Positions 36,253 to 48,800 of a stretch of 64,000 bases of DNA are shown here, one piece after another (the first letter of the stretch is position 1; each line of letters begins with the position of its first letter). This DNA comes from Myoxocephalus aenaeus (taxonomy: Eukaryota; Chordata; Actinopteri; Perciformes; Cottidae), in NCBI GenBank assembly GCA_038501785.1, contig JBAMJR010000089.1:310001-374000 (forward strand), in the 5' to 3' direction. The notes beneath the pieces were generated by a model, which saw nothing but the letters and a program-made list of their open reading frames with translations, searched no databases and had not been told where the DNA came from. Made by a program: the position numbers and the translations under genes.

Positions 36253-39200
36253 TTTATGGAAACGAACCATGTTTTAAACAATCAATAGGAGAGCCGTTCT
36301 TCAATCTAATCAGTTAGAAGCTGGCGGAGCAGAGCGAGCCATACACATAGTGTAACACTTAGGATAAATAAACACAACCCACCATCACCATACATGATTG
36401 GCAGGTAATCATCTCACATGCCAAAACATCCAGTTGACAACTATAATGTTATGGATTTTTATGACAAGCATATGTGTTCCCTTTTGTTTCATTGAGGCAA
36501 TTTGCATCTGCATGTGTGATAATCAGACATGTTTCTACATTTCTGAGCTCTGATACGCTAAATATCTTTTCCAGATATTCTGTTTTTTTCATTCCAAAGC
36601 ACTTTGCTGAACACTCACAAAGAAAAGGACTCTTTCGTACAGCAATAGAATAAGATATTGTTTTCAATTGGAAAGATAAGGGAATGTTGCCTTGCCCAAG
36701 GACTAACCAGAAGCTCTTTGGGGATAAAAGAGTATTACTCATGTCTGTGTTTCCTGCTTTATCAGCCATGGCATTGTTCTGAAAGAACAATATATCAAGA
36801 ACATTTCTTTTAACTTTGGAAAAGTTCCAGTTTGAAGTTTTGGTTGTTTCAGCAAGTATTTCTAGGAACATCTACGATTTAAGTCTACTGCCATGTTCAG
36901 TGCATAGACTGTAAAATATCGACGTAGTCTCTGTGACGTCACCCATAGGTTTCTGGTGAGCAGTTAAGCTCAAAGTGGGTGTCGCCGGTCATTGCCATCT
37001 TGGCAGTAAAGACACAGCCTAACTCTGAAAATGAGCAAAGATATGAACCTTTGGTGACTGGCCCACCTGTCACTCAAAGCGGCCACATCCTTAATTATGC
37101 CTAACTTTAAGCCCTATATCATTTAAACTGATGACTTATACAAACATTCACCCGTATGGAGTTGTCATAGGTTAGTTATAGAGAACAAACATGTTTTGTA
37201 CCCAGCTGTAAACATATTTATATAAAGTTGGACATTGTCTATGGGAATTGACCCACTTTTAAAGACAACCTCAAGTGGCCATTTGAGGAACTGCAGTTTC
37301 TGGCACTTCCGCATTGACTGCACCGGAGGTTGCCGCTTGGTTTAGTGCCAATGTAGGAAGCTGTGTGCCTTTTATGTAGCAAGGTGGACAGTAGGCAAGT
37401 TTATTTGTAAGGTTGTGTCGATTGGTTTTGTGAATGGAGTATAGCACGTCCAGTTTTCATGTGTGAGCCCAGAGTTTGTGTTCAGTCACAGAACTGCAAC
37501 TAATTTTACTTTTTAAATTCACATTACAATATTTTACTTATAATCTAAATGTTGAGTTGCTTTACCTTCACCATAATTTGTTTTACATATTCATATGTTT
37601 TTTTCTCCAAATCATTGTCATGCATTCACATAATCCCAAGATTTATAGAATTATCCAATAATAACCAATATTGCCTGCCAATAAATACTGATTCCTTAAA
37701 TTGCTGTCACTGAGACGTGGCACCACTGTCTCTCTTTAAAAAAGACATTTGTTTAATGTTGGAAAATTACAGCAATCAATTTGAGACCATTCCAGTCTCT
37801 CTCTCAATTTAAAAATATTTTCCCATTTCAACAGTTGCATTTGTAATCCAGAGACCCCTCTATTTTACAGCTTTGGAATTTGTAGCTGCTTTTAAAAGTC
37901 ACATATAAACTCTGACACAATCTCCTAATTGGCATTCAGATAATTTTGCCTGTGTAGCTACCTTTTATAATTGCGGTCTTCAAGGTTAAGCTTCCTATAC
38001 ATGTGGTGTTTGCATTATTTTGTCCACCCTTTTATATCGAAAAACAGTAGGAAGCAGCTCGAGGAGGGATGGGCTATATGCGGATGGAAAACTGGTTTTA
38101 CAGTAAAAACAAATCCTGTGCATCGATTCACACAGGTGATGAAATAGACGACTGGTTAGTGGCAACCACACACTGAATTGTTTGTTTTTGCCACAGAATC
38201 ATACACTGTGTGGACACAGCCATCGGACTTCTCTGTTGAAGCATGTCTGAAATGGCAGGATGTGGATCTATTGATATAACAATAGCTGTAAAGATTGTAA
38301 ATCAAACAATGAACCACTGTATTTTGGTTTTATGGTGGCACTGTTGTCTCTTGTTGCCGTCTTGTCCAGAACGGCTAAACAAGGGATAATTTGATCAATA
38401 GGGCCATTTAATTTGCCTTATCAGTGCATGGATTTGCTGTCAGGCTGAGCCTTGGCCCGTTAACCATTGTCAGTTTAAATCAGCGTTTGTCTGAAACAAG
38501 TTAACTGCATATCAAGCATTTTTCTACATAATTTGTCTGATACTCATTAAGTGTGGCTAACGTAGCTCAAAGTGAACACGCATTTCTCTCGCTTTCGCAA
38601 TCAGAAGAAGAATCACTTGGTGTGTCAAGCATGATGAATTGACAAACATCATGAATAAACATGAAATTGTTTTAGTGGAATTACTGCAGGAACAATTGAC
38701 GTAGCTATACAGAGCGTTCAATGCGGCACGACAGCGTACACTAGATTATGTTTGGTGTGATTGTCAATACACTATAAGAATAATTTGTGATGAAAAGTTT
38801 TCTATTCTATGCATTCATACAATGAGGTAGTGTGCAGAAGGTTGTTGTTTTATAATCGTTTTCAGCTCTACATATTATCTTACACAAAGGAAAGACAGAC
38901 ACACATTCTGTCTGTCTGTACATGCTGGCTTGGCAAACATTTGCTCACATCAGATAGGGTTTTGGTTACTACAAAGGTCTGCCAAGCCAAAACGGATTAG
39001 GCCGAGCATCACAGACATTGTTTCTATACATTATTAAACTTTTAAGCCACCGAAAAACAGGATTGTAAGAAAAAGAGGGAGAGTGGGAAGAGAGAGTAAT
39101 TATTCATCCTCAGCCCTCTCCCCCACACCGTCTTTAACAAATCCCTCACTCAAATTTAAAAAGATGACCACTAAGGTTGTTTTTATCTTGTTGAACACCT

Positions 39201-39654
39201 TACCTGATTGTTGTTGAGACGTTTGATATATTTAGACTTTTCCTAAAGTGGAAATTAAAGTTTATTTTCTCAAATTGGGTTGTTTAAAAGGAATGGTCTT
39301 AACGAGCCATAACAAGCGAATGAATGGCTGGCTTCTCAAACTTTAAGGGTGTTATGCACCATGTCCAACTTCAAAGCCCGTCTTAACTCCACACTTTAAT
39401 TGTATCTTCTTCAAGGCTGTCTGCCTGACCGCCATCTGATTCTGCTGACAACTGCACTCCTCTCTTCTTCATGCTCATCCTTCTATCTCTTCACTCCTCC
39501 GTCTCCGTGTTTCTCCCCCCTCCCTTCTTTCCTTTAGCTCCTCTAAAGTCTCTTTCTGCTACAAGTGTCAACTCAGGCACAAGCCCTAAATTACTTTTTG
39601 AATGAGTGTTGACATCTACCACTCACCCTTTAACTCATGCAAACAGAATAATGT

Positions 39655-39657
<3 letters not shown>
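36253..39657. other. Non-coding DNA
   Basis: AT-rich. A probable dispersed repeat is at 36900-37350; the remainder is unassigned. Confidence 0.5.
36900..37350. repeat. Probable dispersed fish repeat
   Basis: The opening GCATAGACTGTAAAATAT, GACGTAGTCTCTGTGACGTC and ACCCATAGGTTTCTG phrases, and the closing GGAGGTTGCCGCTTGG, resemble an abundant interspersed repeat of fish genomes. This is from memory only. I found no terminal inverted repeats, and the ends are approximate. Confidence 0.4.

Positions 39658-39721
<64 letters not shown>
39658..39721. repeat. (TC)n microsatellite
   Basis: Perfect 64-bp TC repeat, followed by a C-rich run. Confidence 0.97.
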
Positions 39722-39723
<2 letters not shown>

Positions 39724-42699
39724 CCCCCACTCTATTTATTTCTCTATCGCTCTTTTTTTTCTATTTCTCTCTGAGCCTACAAACAGACATTCACGCTTCT
39801 CTCCATATGGGCTTTAATTTGCCATTGTCCCCCAAGATATTCCTCGCTCAGGCTTGAGATAAAGGGATAATCACTTCAAAGGGAAGCTAGGGGGGAGACT
39901 GCCCCCTCCCTCCCAGCTGAAAGGACAAGTGGACAATACGCTAATTGAGAGGGGGAACTGATCACAGGGTCTGTTCAAAGGGATGCCTGGCCACGCCCCC
40001 TCCTCCCTCCGACGCACTTAATTTTATTAGTGTTTATGGTGATGCTTCAGCCAAAATTATCACTCAAACCCACCACAGCCTTTGAACTACAAAATATTGG
40101 GTTATTTGCAATTAGCCACCCTCTCCTCTGTTTTTGTAGGATTTGAGCGGAGGAAGGGGCGGCAAAGCGGCCTATACAGAATTTATGGTTCACATTGTGG
40201 GAACATATACTGGTGTGATGTGATGCAAATCCAAACGTTTTTTTTCACACAAAAAAGTGAGAGGCCGACTGGTGCAACTATTGATGCACAATCAAAAATA
40301 TCTGTACAATAACTAACAGAGAAAAAAGAAATACCAACGACTCCGACACACGACTATGATTAAACTCCTCGGTCTGTTTCCATGTATCCTGTTGTGACGC
40401 CTGTACTGAGAGAAGTGAAATGCATACTTTCTCTGCGCTTTTAATGCAGGCTCTAATTAAAGAGGAGCGTCATTCCCAATCTGTGGTGACACAGCAGATG
40501 CCTTTAATTTCTTCTCAACCACAAGCTCTCAATTAGCCTCCAGGTCACCCTGTTTTATTGGGGCTTCTAGCAAGTCAGTGGCGGCACTCTCGTCCTGTAT
40601 TGTGCTTTTAAAGCGTTTGGATCTTCCTGTGAAATGGTTAGGGCCCCAACAAAGGGGTCAGGGCAGGGTCAACATCAAAAAGGGGCTTCTTGTGGCTACT
40701 TTACAGCACCCTCTCTCTTTTGTCCCTGCTAAACACAAGAGTGGGCATTCAAGGGTCAACAGGTGTGGTCTCATGGGTTTGGCGTCTCATGGGTTTGGCG
40801 TCTCGTGACACTTTCCAGATTAATAAAAAAAAAAGACATGCAATTGGTATTTTTGGTTGATTTGGTGATCACAGTTTTGTTTGAAGAACTGCATTAAAAA
40901 CAAACACCCTCAATAGTTGAATAGTCTGATCTTTACTTGTCATTAAAAGCAGACGGAGCAAAACATGAACAAAGATTCCTGCCTGTCAGCAAAAACTAAA
41001 CTGTCTGTGGACTCCTTTTTTCTTTTGCAGTGATATGTGCGGCCTAATTTAATTTGAGTGAAGATAACGTCTTATCCTGAATGTGAAATATCCTACTTTT
41101 AAGATTGTCCTGCACTTCAAAAATTACATTTTATAACCCCTCTATATCTCAATTCTCCTTTCAAAGCTGACTTTAAAGAAGTTAGTGCGCAGATAACAGA
41201 ATGGCTACATATTTCATTGCTTTAATTTGATCTTCACCGATCAGCGCAGTGCCCCTTGAACGTCACGATGCGAGCGCTGCTGACCCATTTTGTGATTCTG
41301 TGTTCCATCTCGCAGACAGCAAGCACTTCCCATTGCGAAGTGGTGGAAGCTTTTTGTGCATTTTGGGTGCTGGATTGTTTGGATTTGTGGCAGCAATGTT
41401 TGTTTTACACGGCCCTCCAGTATAAACAGTGGCTGTGAATTACCTCTTCATATTCTGTCATACACATGCATGCACACACAAACAGAGACGGAGAAAGACA
41501 CCCTACTGTCTGCTATCAAACGGCTTTGCGATAACACCTTGCAATGAAAATCTCTTAAAAGATTTACATTTAAAATAAGCTGGACTGAATCACCAGACAA
41601 GCTCACAGCATGCAGGAAGTGGTTGGCAGGATGTCAATGTAATCAGCTAGACTCCTGTGCTTTACCAAGAAAACAAGAAAGGCTTGCTATTGTGCATATT
41701 TGTAAGAAAGCTGGAGTGCGTTAAAATTCCTCAGCAACATGTGTCAGGACTAAAATGTACAAGTTGGCTGCATGATGTCATGAGAAAGCATTGAGCATCT
41801 GAATTGAAAATAATATTTGGCCTGTGGTCAGTCCGTATTTGTACTCCATACCATGTGGCCGAATGTCCAGATTTGGACAAATGGACAAAGATGCTGACAC
41901 AACTATGAATATACAAGGGAACTGCTACACAGCATGCATATTCCTCTATGTATAACTCAACATGAATGAATCACCACTTGAGGAACTCAGAGAAGTTGGA
42001 TTTCATTAGTTCCCTTGTCCTGTACCATCATGAGAGTTTTGTGAATTTGAAGCGTCTGACTTATATAATTATATTCTCCTTTAAAGTTGATTTTCAACAT
42101 CAAAGGGACAATATAGCCTTTGAAGTACCATGGGATTGGATCACTGTCTAACCCACTCTTTAAGATTCTGTCACAATGACATTAGGGAAGTCATGTGAAT
42201 TAAAAGACTGGAGAACAGCTCTTGCCTTTGCTCTCTGTCCAATTTCAATCAAAATGTCATGCTGTGCCATTTTCCCTGAATGTGGAACTGGCAAGTGTGT
42301 TAGGTTGACATCTTTGTGGCTAAAAGCCTGTGACTAATATGTAAGTTTTTTGACAGTTACACTCTATAGGATTACCAAACCAGTGCTCAAACTTAAAGAA
42401 AATGTTTAAAATCATTATGGACATTACTGGTGTGTTTGTTATTCAAATGCAATATTACTAAAGTTACATGAGGATAATACGCCCAAACTCGCTCTGCTTC
42501 GCTGTACAATAGGAAATACATACCAGAATAAACTGTAAAAGTATTGTTAACCCCATCATATTGGCCTCTCGTCAACTATGTGAACGCACCATACTCCCTC
42601 CTGTCACTTGAGGCCAGAGGCAACAAAAGTATCGCTGTTGTTTGCTTTGTGTTTCTATTGAAACTTTGTGTAGTAACAGACGGACTGTAAGAATAATGC
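39722..42699. other. Non-coding DNA upstream of axin2
   Basis: No exon recognised. Distal regulatory elements of axin2 could lie here but cannot be told from sequence alone. Confidence 0.45.
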
Positions 42700-43300
42700 T
42701 ATTGGCGCGGCAGATCACTTACTTCTGACGCTCCAAAGCCTCGGGGAGTTGGCTCGAGATTGCTTGTCTTTGATAAGGTCCTGGCATGCATGTAAATCCT
42801 TTCCCTGTCTTGGAAAGTTTATTAAACGTTACTGAGCGTCTAAACGCGTGGGGTTTGCAAACGAGGAACAGTCGAGCGGACAAATGCTCTCTTTTGTAGC
42901 CGTTTCTCTTCGTTTCTCTTTATCCTAGCTCGTTTTATTCTTGTTTTATTGCATTGGTTGCCGCGAAGATGAGCCGCTGTGTTTGTATGTATCTTCCGGG
43001 ACCAGGCCAGCGGTTCGTTACTTTGAAGTCCACAGTTAAACCTTCAGCCCAGTTGGTTTAGAAACAGCCCCGAGGATTTATACCGCCTGCTGTATGACTT
43101 CTTGAAACACTACCTGGGGAGAAAAAGTCGAGGGTGAAACGTTTCTCTCTCTTTATTTGCAGCTGTATTAAAATCGTCCAGTGCGATATAGGACATTACG
43201 GGGCAGAGAACAACGCCGAAGCGGTTATAAGGCACAGCCTGTTGTTGGACTACTTTACTTTCACGTTTTCAAAACGGGAGGCTACTCGGGTACATGGATG
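42700..43300 (+). promoter_or_regulatory. axin2: axin2 promoter and probable first exon region
   Basis: GC-richer DNA with CTTTGAT at 42768-42774 and CTTTGAA at 43021-43027, both matching the TCF/LEF core. TTATAAGG at 43225-43232 is a possible TATA element. The region ends at a consensus splice donor (ATG|GTAAGTTG) at 43301. AXIN2 is a direct beta-catenin/TCF target in vertebrates and its TCF sites lie around exon 1, which fits. The start site cannot be fixed from sequence. Confidence 0.55.
43257..43300 (+). other. axin2: Possible non-coding exon 1 of axin2
   Basis: The 3' end is set by the donor GTAAGTTG at 43301; the 5' end is a guess from the TATA-like element. Human AXIN2 also has a non-coding first exon. 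If joined to 44871, the ATG at 43294 would open a three-codon upstream frame ending in TGA. Confidence 0.4.
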
Positions 43301-43344
43301 GTAAGTTGTCGGAAAGCTGTTCCACAGGCCCCCTCTCTTGGCCG

Positions 43345-43372
43345 CTTTGATGTGCTGCTGCTGAGCTTTGAA
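43345..43372 (+). promoter_or_regulatory. axin2: Paired TCF/LEF motifs in axin2 intron 1
   Basis: CTTTGAT at 43345-43351 and CTTTGAA at 43366-43372, two helical turns apart, 45 bp after the exon 1 donor. Confidence 0.5.
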
Positions 43373-43439
43373 GTTGAGAAATGCGGGCTATGTTTCTTGT
43401 TTGTGGGCGAGAAATACGGTGAGATAGATAAGAAGCTTA

Positions 43440-43443
<4 letters not shown>

Positions 43444-43499
<56 letters not shown>

Positions 43500-43521
43500 C
43501 ACGCCTGCGCGCACGCGTGCG
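43444..43521. repeat. (GT)n-(GC)n tract in axin2 intron 1
   Basis: About 50 bp of TG repeat followed by GCGCGCGCACGC and GCGCGCACGCGTGCG. Nearly continuous purine-pyrimidine alternation makes it a candidate Z-DNA former. Confidence 0.95.
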
Positions 43522-44435
43522 TATGAATGTGTAGCTCAGATAAAAAACGAATATTTGTCGGGTGGTGCGTCTTCTAGCTGGGAAAAAAAAGTGGGATGTA
43601 TTCTTCAATCGGAGCCCGGAGCCCCCCCTCCACCTCCTCTTTTACCTCCTCCAGATTTTGACACCCCCGATGATCTACATAGGGACTGAGCCTGCCTACT
43701 CTGAGGTCAGTTGTTGAATGGGACAGGGTACATCAAACTACAGCGCTTGTTTTGCAGCGACATAGGACACATGTGGCACGACGAAGGCTTTAAACAGTCT
43801 TTCGTCGCTTTTTTTGTGTGTGCTGGATTACTGCTTGGAGAGTTTGGGACCGTATTAGTCTCTCCTGTACACGGAGTAATAGTTCAACTTTTTTTTTACC
43901 GGGTTTTACTGTGGCTGGATTTGCTCTGCGATGGTAGGTTGTTTTACGCACGCTTATTCAGCCTTCATCCACTGGATCTGAGAGTCGGTTGTATTACGCG
44001 GTAGAGTTACATTGCCCGGTGAGACTGCATGACATATTGTGGAGGATTTTCGACAGTAAACCACGTAGTTTATGTCGTATTAGCTGCCTATCGTTTAAGG
44101 TAACAAGTCTCTTTAAATTTGGCGCTGAGGCTCCGATTAAAAACATTCCGCTTCTGTCTGTGACTTTTTAATATACTGAGTCTTTCTGCCGCGTTGGTAG
44201 TTCAAACACGTTACGGGTGCTATGGCTTTAATAATGCCCTGTAATAGCCGATCTCGGGTAGATTTAAGGCGATTGATCGCTTACATTCAACGCATGAGCG
44301 ACCGACTTTTCCCGCGGGGCATTTTACCCCTCGTACATTACGTTTAAGGTCATTGTGGTGCAGATCAGATGCATTTCCACTCGTCTGTGCATTTCTGGGA
44401 TGGTGAGGACAAGTGTGTGCTCCGAGTGGAAACGA

Positions 44436-44438
<3 letters not shown>

Positions 44439-44498
<60 letters not shown>
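44439..44498. repeat. (TG)n microsatellite in axin2 intron 1
   Basis: Perfect 60-bp TG repeat. Confidence 0.97.
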
Positions 44499-44501
<3 letters not shown>

Positions 44502-44817
44502 CAGACAGGGTTGGGTACGGTCGTCCGAAACAGATTGGGAATTAATTGGAGTTGAAGCCTGTGACATGGACTCGTTAGGAAAACACGTGTAAGCCACAGT
44601 TGTGAGAATGCGGTTTTGGTGAAGAATGAGACTGTGTGAGATGATTACTCTTGTAAAATGTATTTTGATGTGACAGATCAATGCACGTTGAGAATGTAGG
44701 TTGATCTCTCATTTAGATTATAAATAGACAAATGAAACGAAAAGAGCCTTTCATATTTCCTTTCTCTGTGAACCCGGCGAGTTTTTTTTTGAAAGGGACT
44801 GTTTACTTGATGTCTTT

Positions 44818-44847
44818 CTTTGAAGTTCAGCAGGATCTGGCTTTGAT
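44818..44847 (+). promoter_or_regulatory. axin2: Paired TCF/LEF motifs just upstream of axin2 exon 2
   Basis: CTTTGAA at 44818-44824 and CTTTGAT at 44841-44847, about 25-50 bp before the exon 2 acceptor. Confidence 0.45.
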
Positions 44848-44870
44848 TAGATCAATACTTTGTGTTTCAG

Positions 44871-45808
44871 ACTGAAGAGGAGCTGAGAAGATCCCCCGCT
44901 GCTTTTAGAGAGTGAGGAGGATTAGGCTGGAGCTCAGCGGAGGCACGACGGCACTCTCACACGGCAACCGGAGCTGGAGCCATGAGCAGGGCGCTTACGG
45001 AGCACATCAGCAGTAGCTTCCGAGAAGATGCTCCTCGTCCTCCGGTACCGGGGGAGGAGGGAGAGGCGTCATACCCCAGCAGATCTGCCAAAATGAGAGC
45101 GCAGAGCAAGGTTAAAGATAGCCCCGCCGCCGCCGCGCCTCCCGGCTCCACACCGCGGAGGAACGAGGATGGACTCGGGGAGCCAGAGGGCAGCGCGTCC
45201 CCGGACTCGCCCCTAGTCCGGTGGACAAAGTCTCTGCATTTTCTCCTGGGTGACCAAGACGGCGCTCACCTTTTTAGGACCTTTTTGGAGCGGGAGAATT
45301 GCGTGGACACTTTGGACTTTTGGTTCGCCTGCAACGGCTTCAGGCAAATGGACTTAAAGGATACCAAAACGTTGCGAGTTGCCAAAGTTATTTTCAAGCG
45401 GTACATCGAGAACAACAGCATTGTCGCCAAGCAGCTGAAACCCGCCACCAAGACCTTCATAAAGGATAGTATTAAGAAACAACAAATAGACTCTGCCATG
45501 TTTGACCAGGCACAGACGGAAATTCAGTCCAACATGGAAGAGAATGCATACCAGATGTTTTTGACCTCTGACATATACCTCGAATACGTGCGCACGGGCT
45601 GCGAAAACGCGGCGTACATGAACCACGGCAGTCTCGGCAGCCTCAAGCTGATGTGCGGATACCTTCCTCCTCTCATAGAGGAAGAGGAGTGGAGTTGTAA
45701 TGACCTGAAGGCAAAAACGTTAGGGTCTGTGGTTGGACTGTCTGCGAAAACCCTGAGGGCTACTGCTACCATCCGGACAGCAGCTGAAGTGCTGGAGAAT
45801 AGTTGCAG
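44871..45808 (+). CDS. axin2: axin2 exon 2 (first coding exon): 5' UTR end, tankyrase site and RGS domain
   Basis: Acceptor TGTGTTTCAG|ACTG at 44870; donor TGCAG|GTAAGA at 45808. Coding begins at 44982; there is no ATG in the 111 bp before it. It encodes residues 1-275 plus two bases of codon 276, covering RPPVPGEEG and the complete RGS domain ending SDIYLEYVRTG. Confidence 0.95.
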
Positions 45809-48800
45809 GTAAGAGCACCGACAGCATGCATGCCTGTGTTATTACATTTTAGTGAGTGTGTTTTTGTTGTTGTTGTAGTCTCTTGCTTACACTCCTTGTA
45901 ATTCCTTCATTAAGTAGTGGATATGTGGCAGTTAGCAGTTTTCACACATGCGTAAGAGAGATATATAAAGGCACTTGATCAAAGAGTCTCAGAGGAACAT
46001 GCCTGTACATTTTTGCCCTCCTGCCTTGCAGTTAGTCAAGGGGTTGGAGGGGTGGAGGGGCGGGGTGGGTAAAAAACATCAATGGATCTGAGCCTTCCTT
46101 TTAAGTAAATGGTGTCTTGCAGGCAGCCCTCTGCTGGCTTGCCCAAGTTTCCTGTGCTTTGAAACCCTTCCTCCGGTTCAGGCACAAATTCAGACATCAA
46201 GCCTCATGTCTGTTCAAGCTACATGAAACAGTTTGATGCTATTGTAAAGTTATGCTGTTTTTTTTCTACTCCAAAGCCATATAGTTATTGTATACTATCA
46301 CAAAATATCTTTGACCCAAATGAATGCCAATACAGAGGGAAGAGAATTTAGGCAGTCAGTCTTTTGCCAAGCGGAGATATTGTTCTCTTGGTCAGAGATG
46401 AAAGCAGAACTGTTTCTTGAGAGCTCATCCCACATATTGTCCAACAGCTGTAGCCTTGTCAAGCCAGGAACATTTTCAAAAACTGGATTTTATGGACAAG
46501 CTTGCATCAAAGGGCACTTAAAAAGTTTTTCACTCAATTACTTTGACCGCACATCTGGACGCAGTTGTTATTGAGGAGTTGAACAATGTGTTGTTACTTT
46601 GGTTTGGTAGAAAAGGGCAGGTCATAGATAATCCATACTTTCCTTCTCAAGTTCACACTAAACATTTAGTCTTTAGTGGGACTGGAAATTAAAATGTTTT
46701 CCCCATGTTTTTAATAACGGAGTAAAAAAAACAAAAAACGAATTGACTAAGTCTAATAACTCAACCTAAACACTCCCTTGAGGATTGTATCACATGAAGT
46801 GAGCAGATGTCAGATAACATCATAGCACAGTTACTCATTTTCTTGAAAGGGCCCATGTTGAGTTAGGAACCAATAAGCACAAGGTTTGTTGACATATGAG
46901 CATCTCCTGGTTTCCTGGTGTGATCCCCCGCATTCTTGTTTTTTACTAAAAGAAAATTGGGAGGGAGAGAGCCCCCTCTTTCTCCTATCCGTCACTCGCA
47001 CTCTCCCCCTTTTCCCCCTGCCCCTCACCATCTCTTTAGGTCAACCAATTTCCATCTCAAACATGTGGAACTAATTTTGCCACTGCACAGATTCCTTTTT
47101 TCCTCTCTTTTTGGAGAAACCTCCAAAGCCCAACTCCAAAGTGATAGAAAAAACACAACAACAAAACATCCTCAGCTCAGTTCCGCAGCTTCTACCACCA
47201 ATCCCCACTTCGTCATAGATTGTGTGTGTGCGTGTGTCTCTGAGTTTTTCTTCCTCTTTTTTTCTTCTTCAATCCAGCACTTTTATCTCTGCTTTTTGAA
47301 AAAAAAGAAAAGAAAATCTGTCTGACAGAGACTAAGCATGCTTTAGAGAGAGAGACAGGGAGAGACAAGAGGAGGGGAAGGGGGAAAGACAGGAAGGGGG
47401 GGGATCATGAAAGAAAGAAAAGAGATGGAGAAAGAGAGCGGGGGGTACAGAGAGCCCAGCTGTGCTAAATACCTGACTCTTTGCGCGGACCTTCCAAAGG
47501 TCAGGTTTGTGCTTGGGGCCTACGGCTTTAGTCATGCTGGGGTTCTCCTCTCAGCACTCCCGGCAGAAGGCATTCTCATAAAGAAAGGGGCCCTCCTTCC
47601 CCCTTTCCCTCTCTCCCTCCCTCTCTAAAGCTCAAGTTCCCCCTTCCTCTTCTTCCCTCCCTCTTCCTTGTCCACCCCCTTCACTACTGAAACAGGAATG
47701 CAACACAGCAGGAGAGAGAGAGTAGAGAGAGTAGAGAGAGTAGAGAGAGGGAGAGGGAGAGGGAGAGAGGGAGAGATGGGAGAGTTTGGAGGAGAAAACA
47801 CTCCAAGGAAAGAGAGAGAGTGGAGTTTTGAGAATGGGGGAAAGTGCATGAGTATGGGCCTGGCCCAAACAAAAGGGTGTGGAGATAGCACAAGCGAGAA
47901 GAAGGGAAATGCTGTTGTTCATTCATACACAGGCAGGCTGCTCACTTCAGCTACTCCAACCTCTACGCCTCAACCCCCCCAAACACACAACCTCTGTCTG
48001 TGAGGGAGGAGGGACATGAAAGAGAGTCGAAATAAAAAGAGAACCCATACCTCCATCTCTAATATTGTTGTCACATTCCTCTGGCCCCAAAAGTCTCACG
48101 AAAGTTACTTTAATTACAGAAATCTAAAGAAAATGTCAACAAAACATCTCCAAGCTGTCACATTGTCCTTTTTAAGTTTTAAGTCAAAAATGAATAACAG
48201 AAACAGGAAACACAAAGCAAGGAAAATGTATCCAGCTGTCAAATCTCTCCACTGTTTTCATTTCACACCACCGCCTAAAGGGACATCACATTAAAACACA
48301 TTTATTCCCGGGTCTTTTGCAGGTCACATCGTCGAGGAGACCCTGCCAGCCCATACTTTGTCAACTCCGGCTACATTTTTGCCCCCGCCACCAGTGCCAA
48401 CGACAGCGAGATCTCCAGTGATGCTACGACAGACGATTCCATGTCCATGACGGACAGTAGTGTGTAAGTGTTTTTTGTTGTTATTGAAATAAAAAAAATG
48501 GATTGCTCAGTTTAATTTCAAACCAGATTATGTAGCAACTTTAAAGGGCTTATTTACATTCAGTTGACCCTGGCCAAAGCTCTGACTTTTATCGTTTCAA
48601 TAGTATCCGAACGTTCAGTCAACACCTTTCCAGGAAAAAGTCTAGGGGTGTGAAGAAAAATATTTGGCCTCCAACAGAGTCAGCATTTCCTGAGGCCAGG
48701 GGACTGTACTGTTGCGAAATAATGGTCCGTAATGTATTTTAATTATCTCAATGATTGACTCCAGGTAATTCTATTAATGTGTAGTTGTTACTGTGGCCTC

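Noticed and set aside
41268..41438. Small ATG frame with a signal-peptide-like start (MRALLTHFVILCSISQTAST)
   Set aside because: Only 56 codons, a hydrophobic composition common by chance, no promoter or splice evidence and no family resemblance.
43655..43706. Possible alternative axin2 exon in intron 1 (CCTCCTCCAG acceptor, GAG|GTCAGT donor)
   Set aside because: The donor is weak and nothing beyond local motif matches supports it.
44957..45151. Antisense frames over axin2 coding exons
   Set aside because: Shadows of the GC-rich coding sequence; the sense strand is supported by domain content and splice phases.
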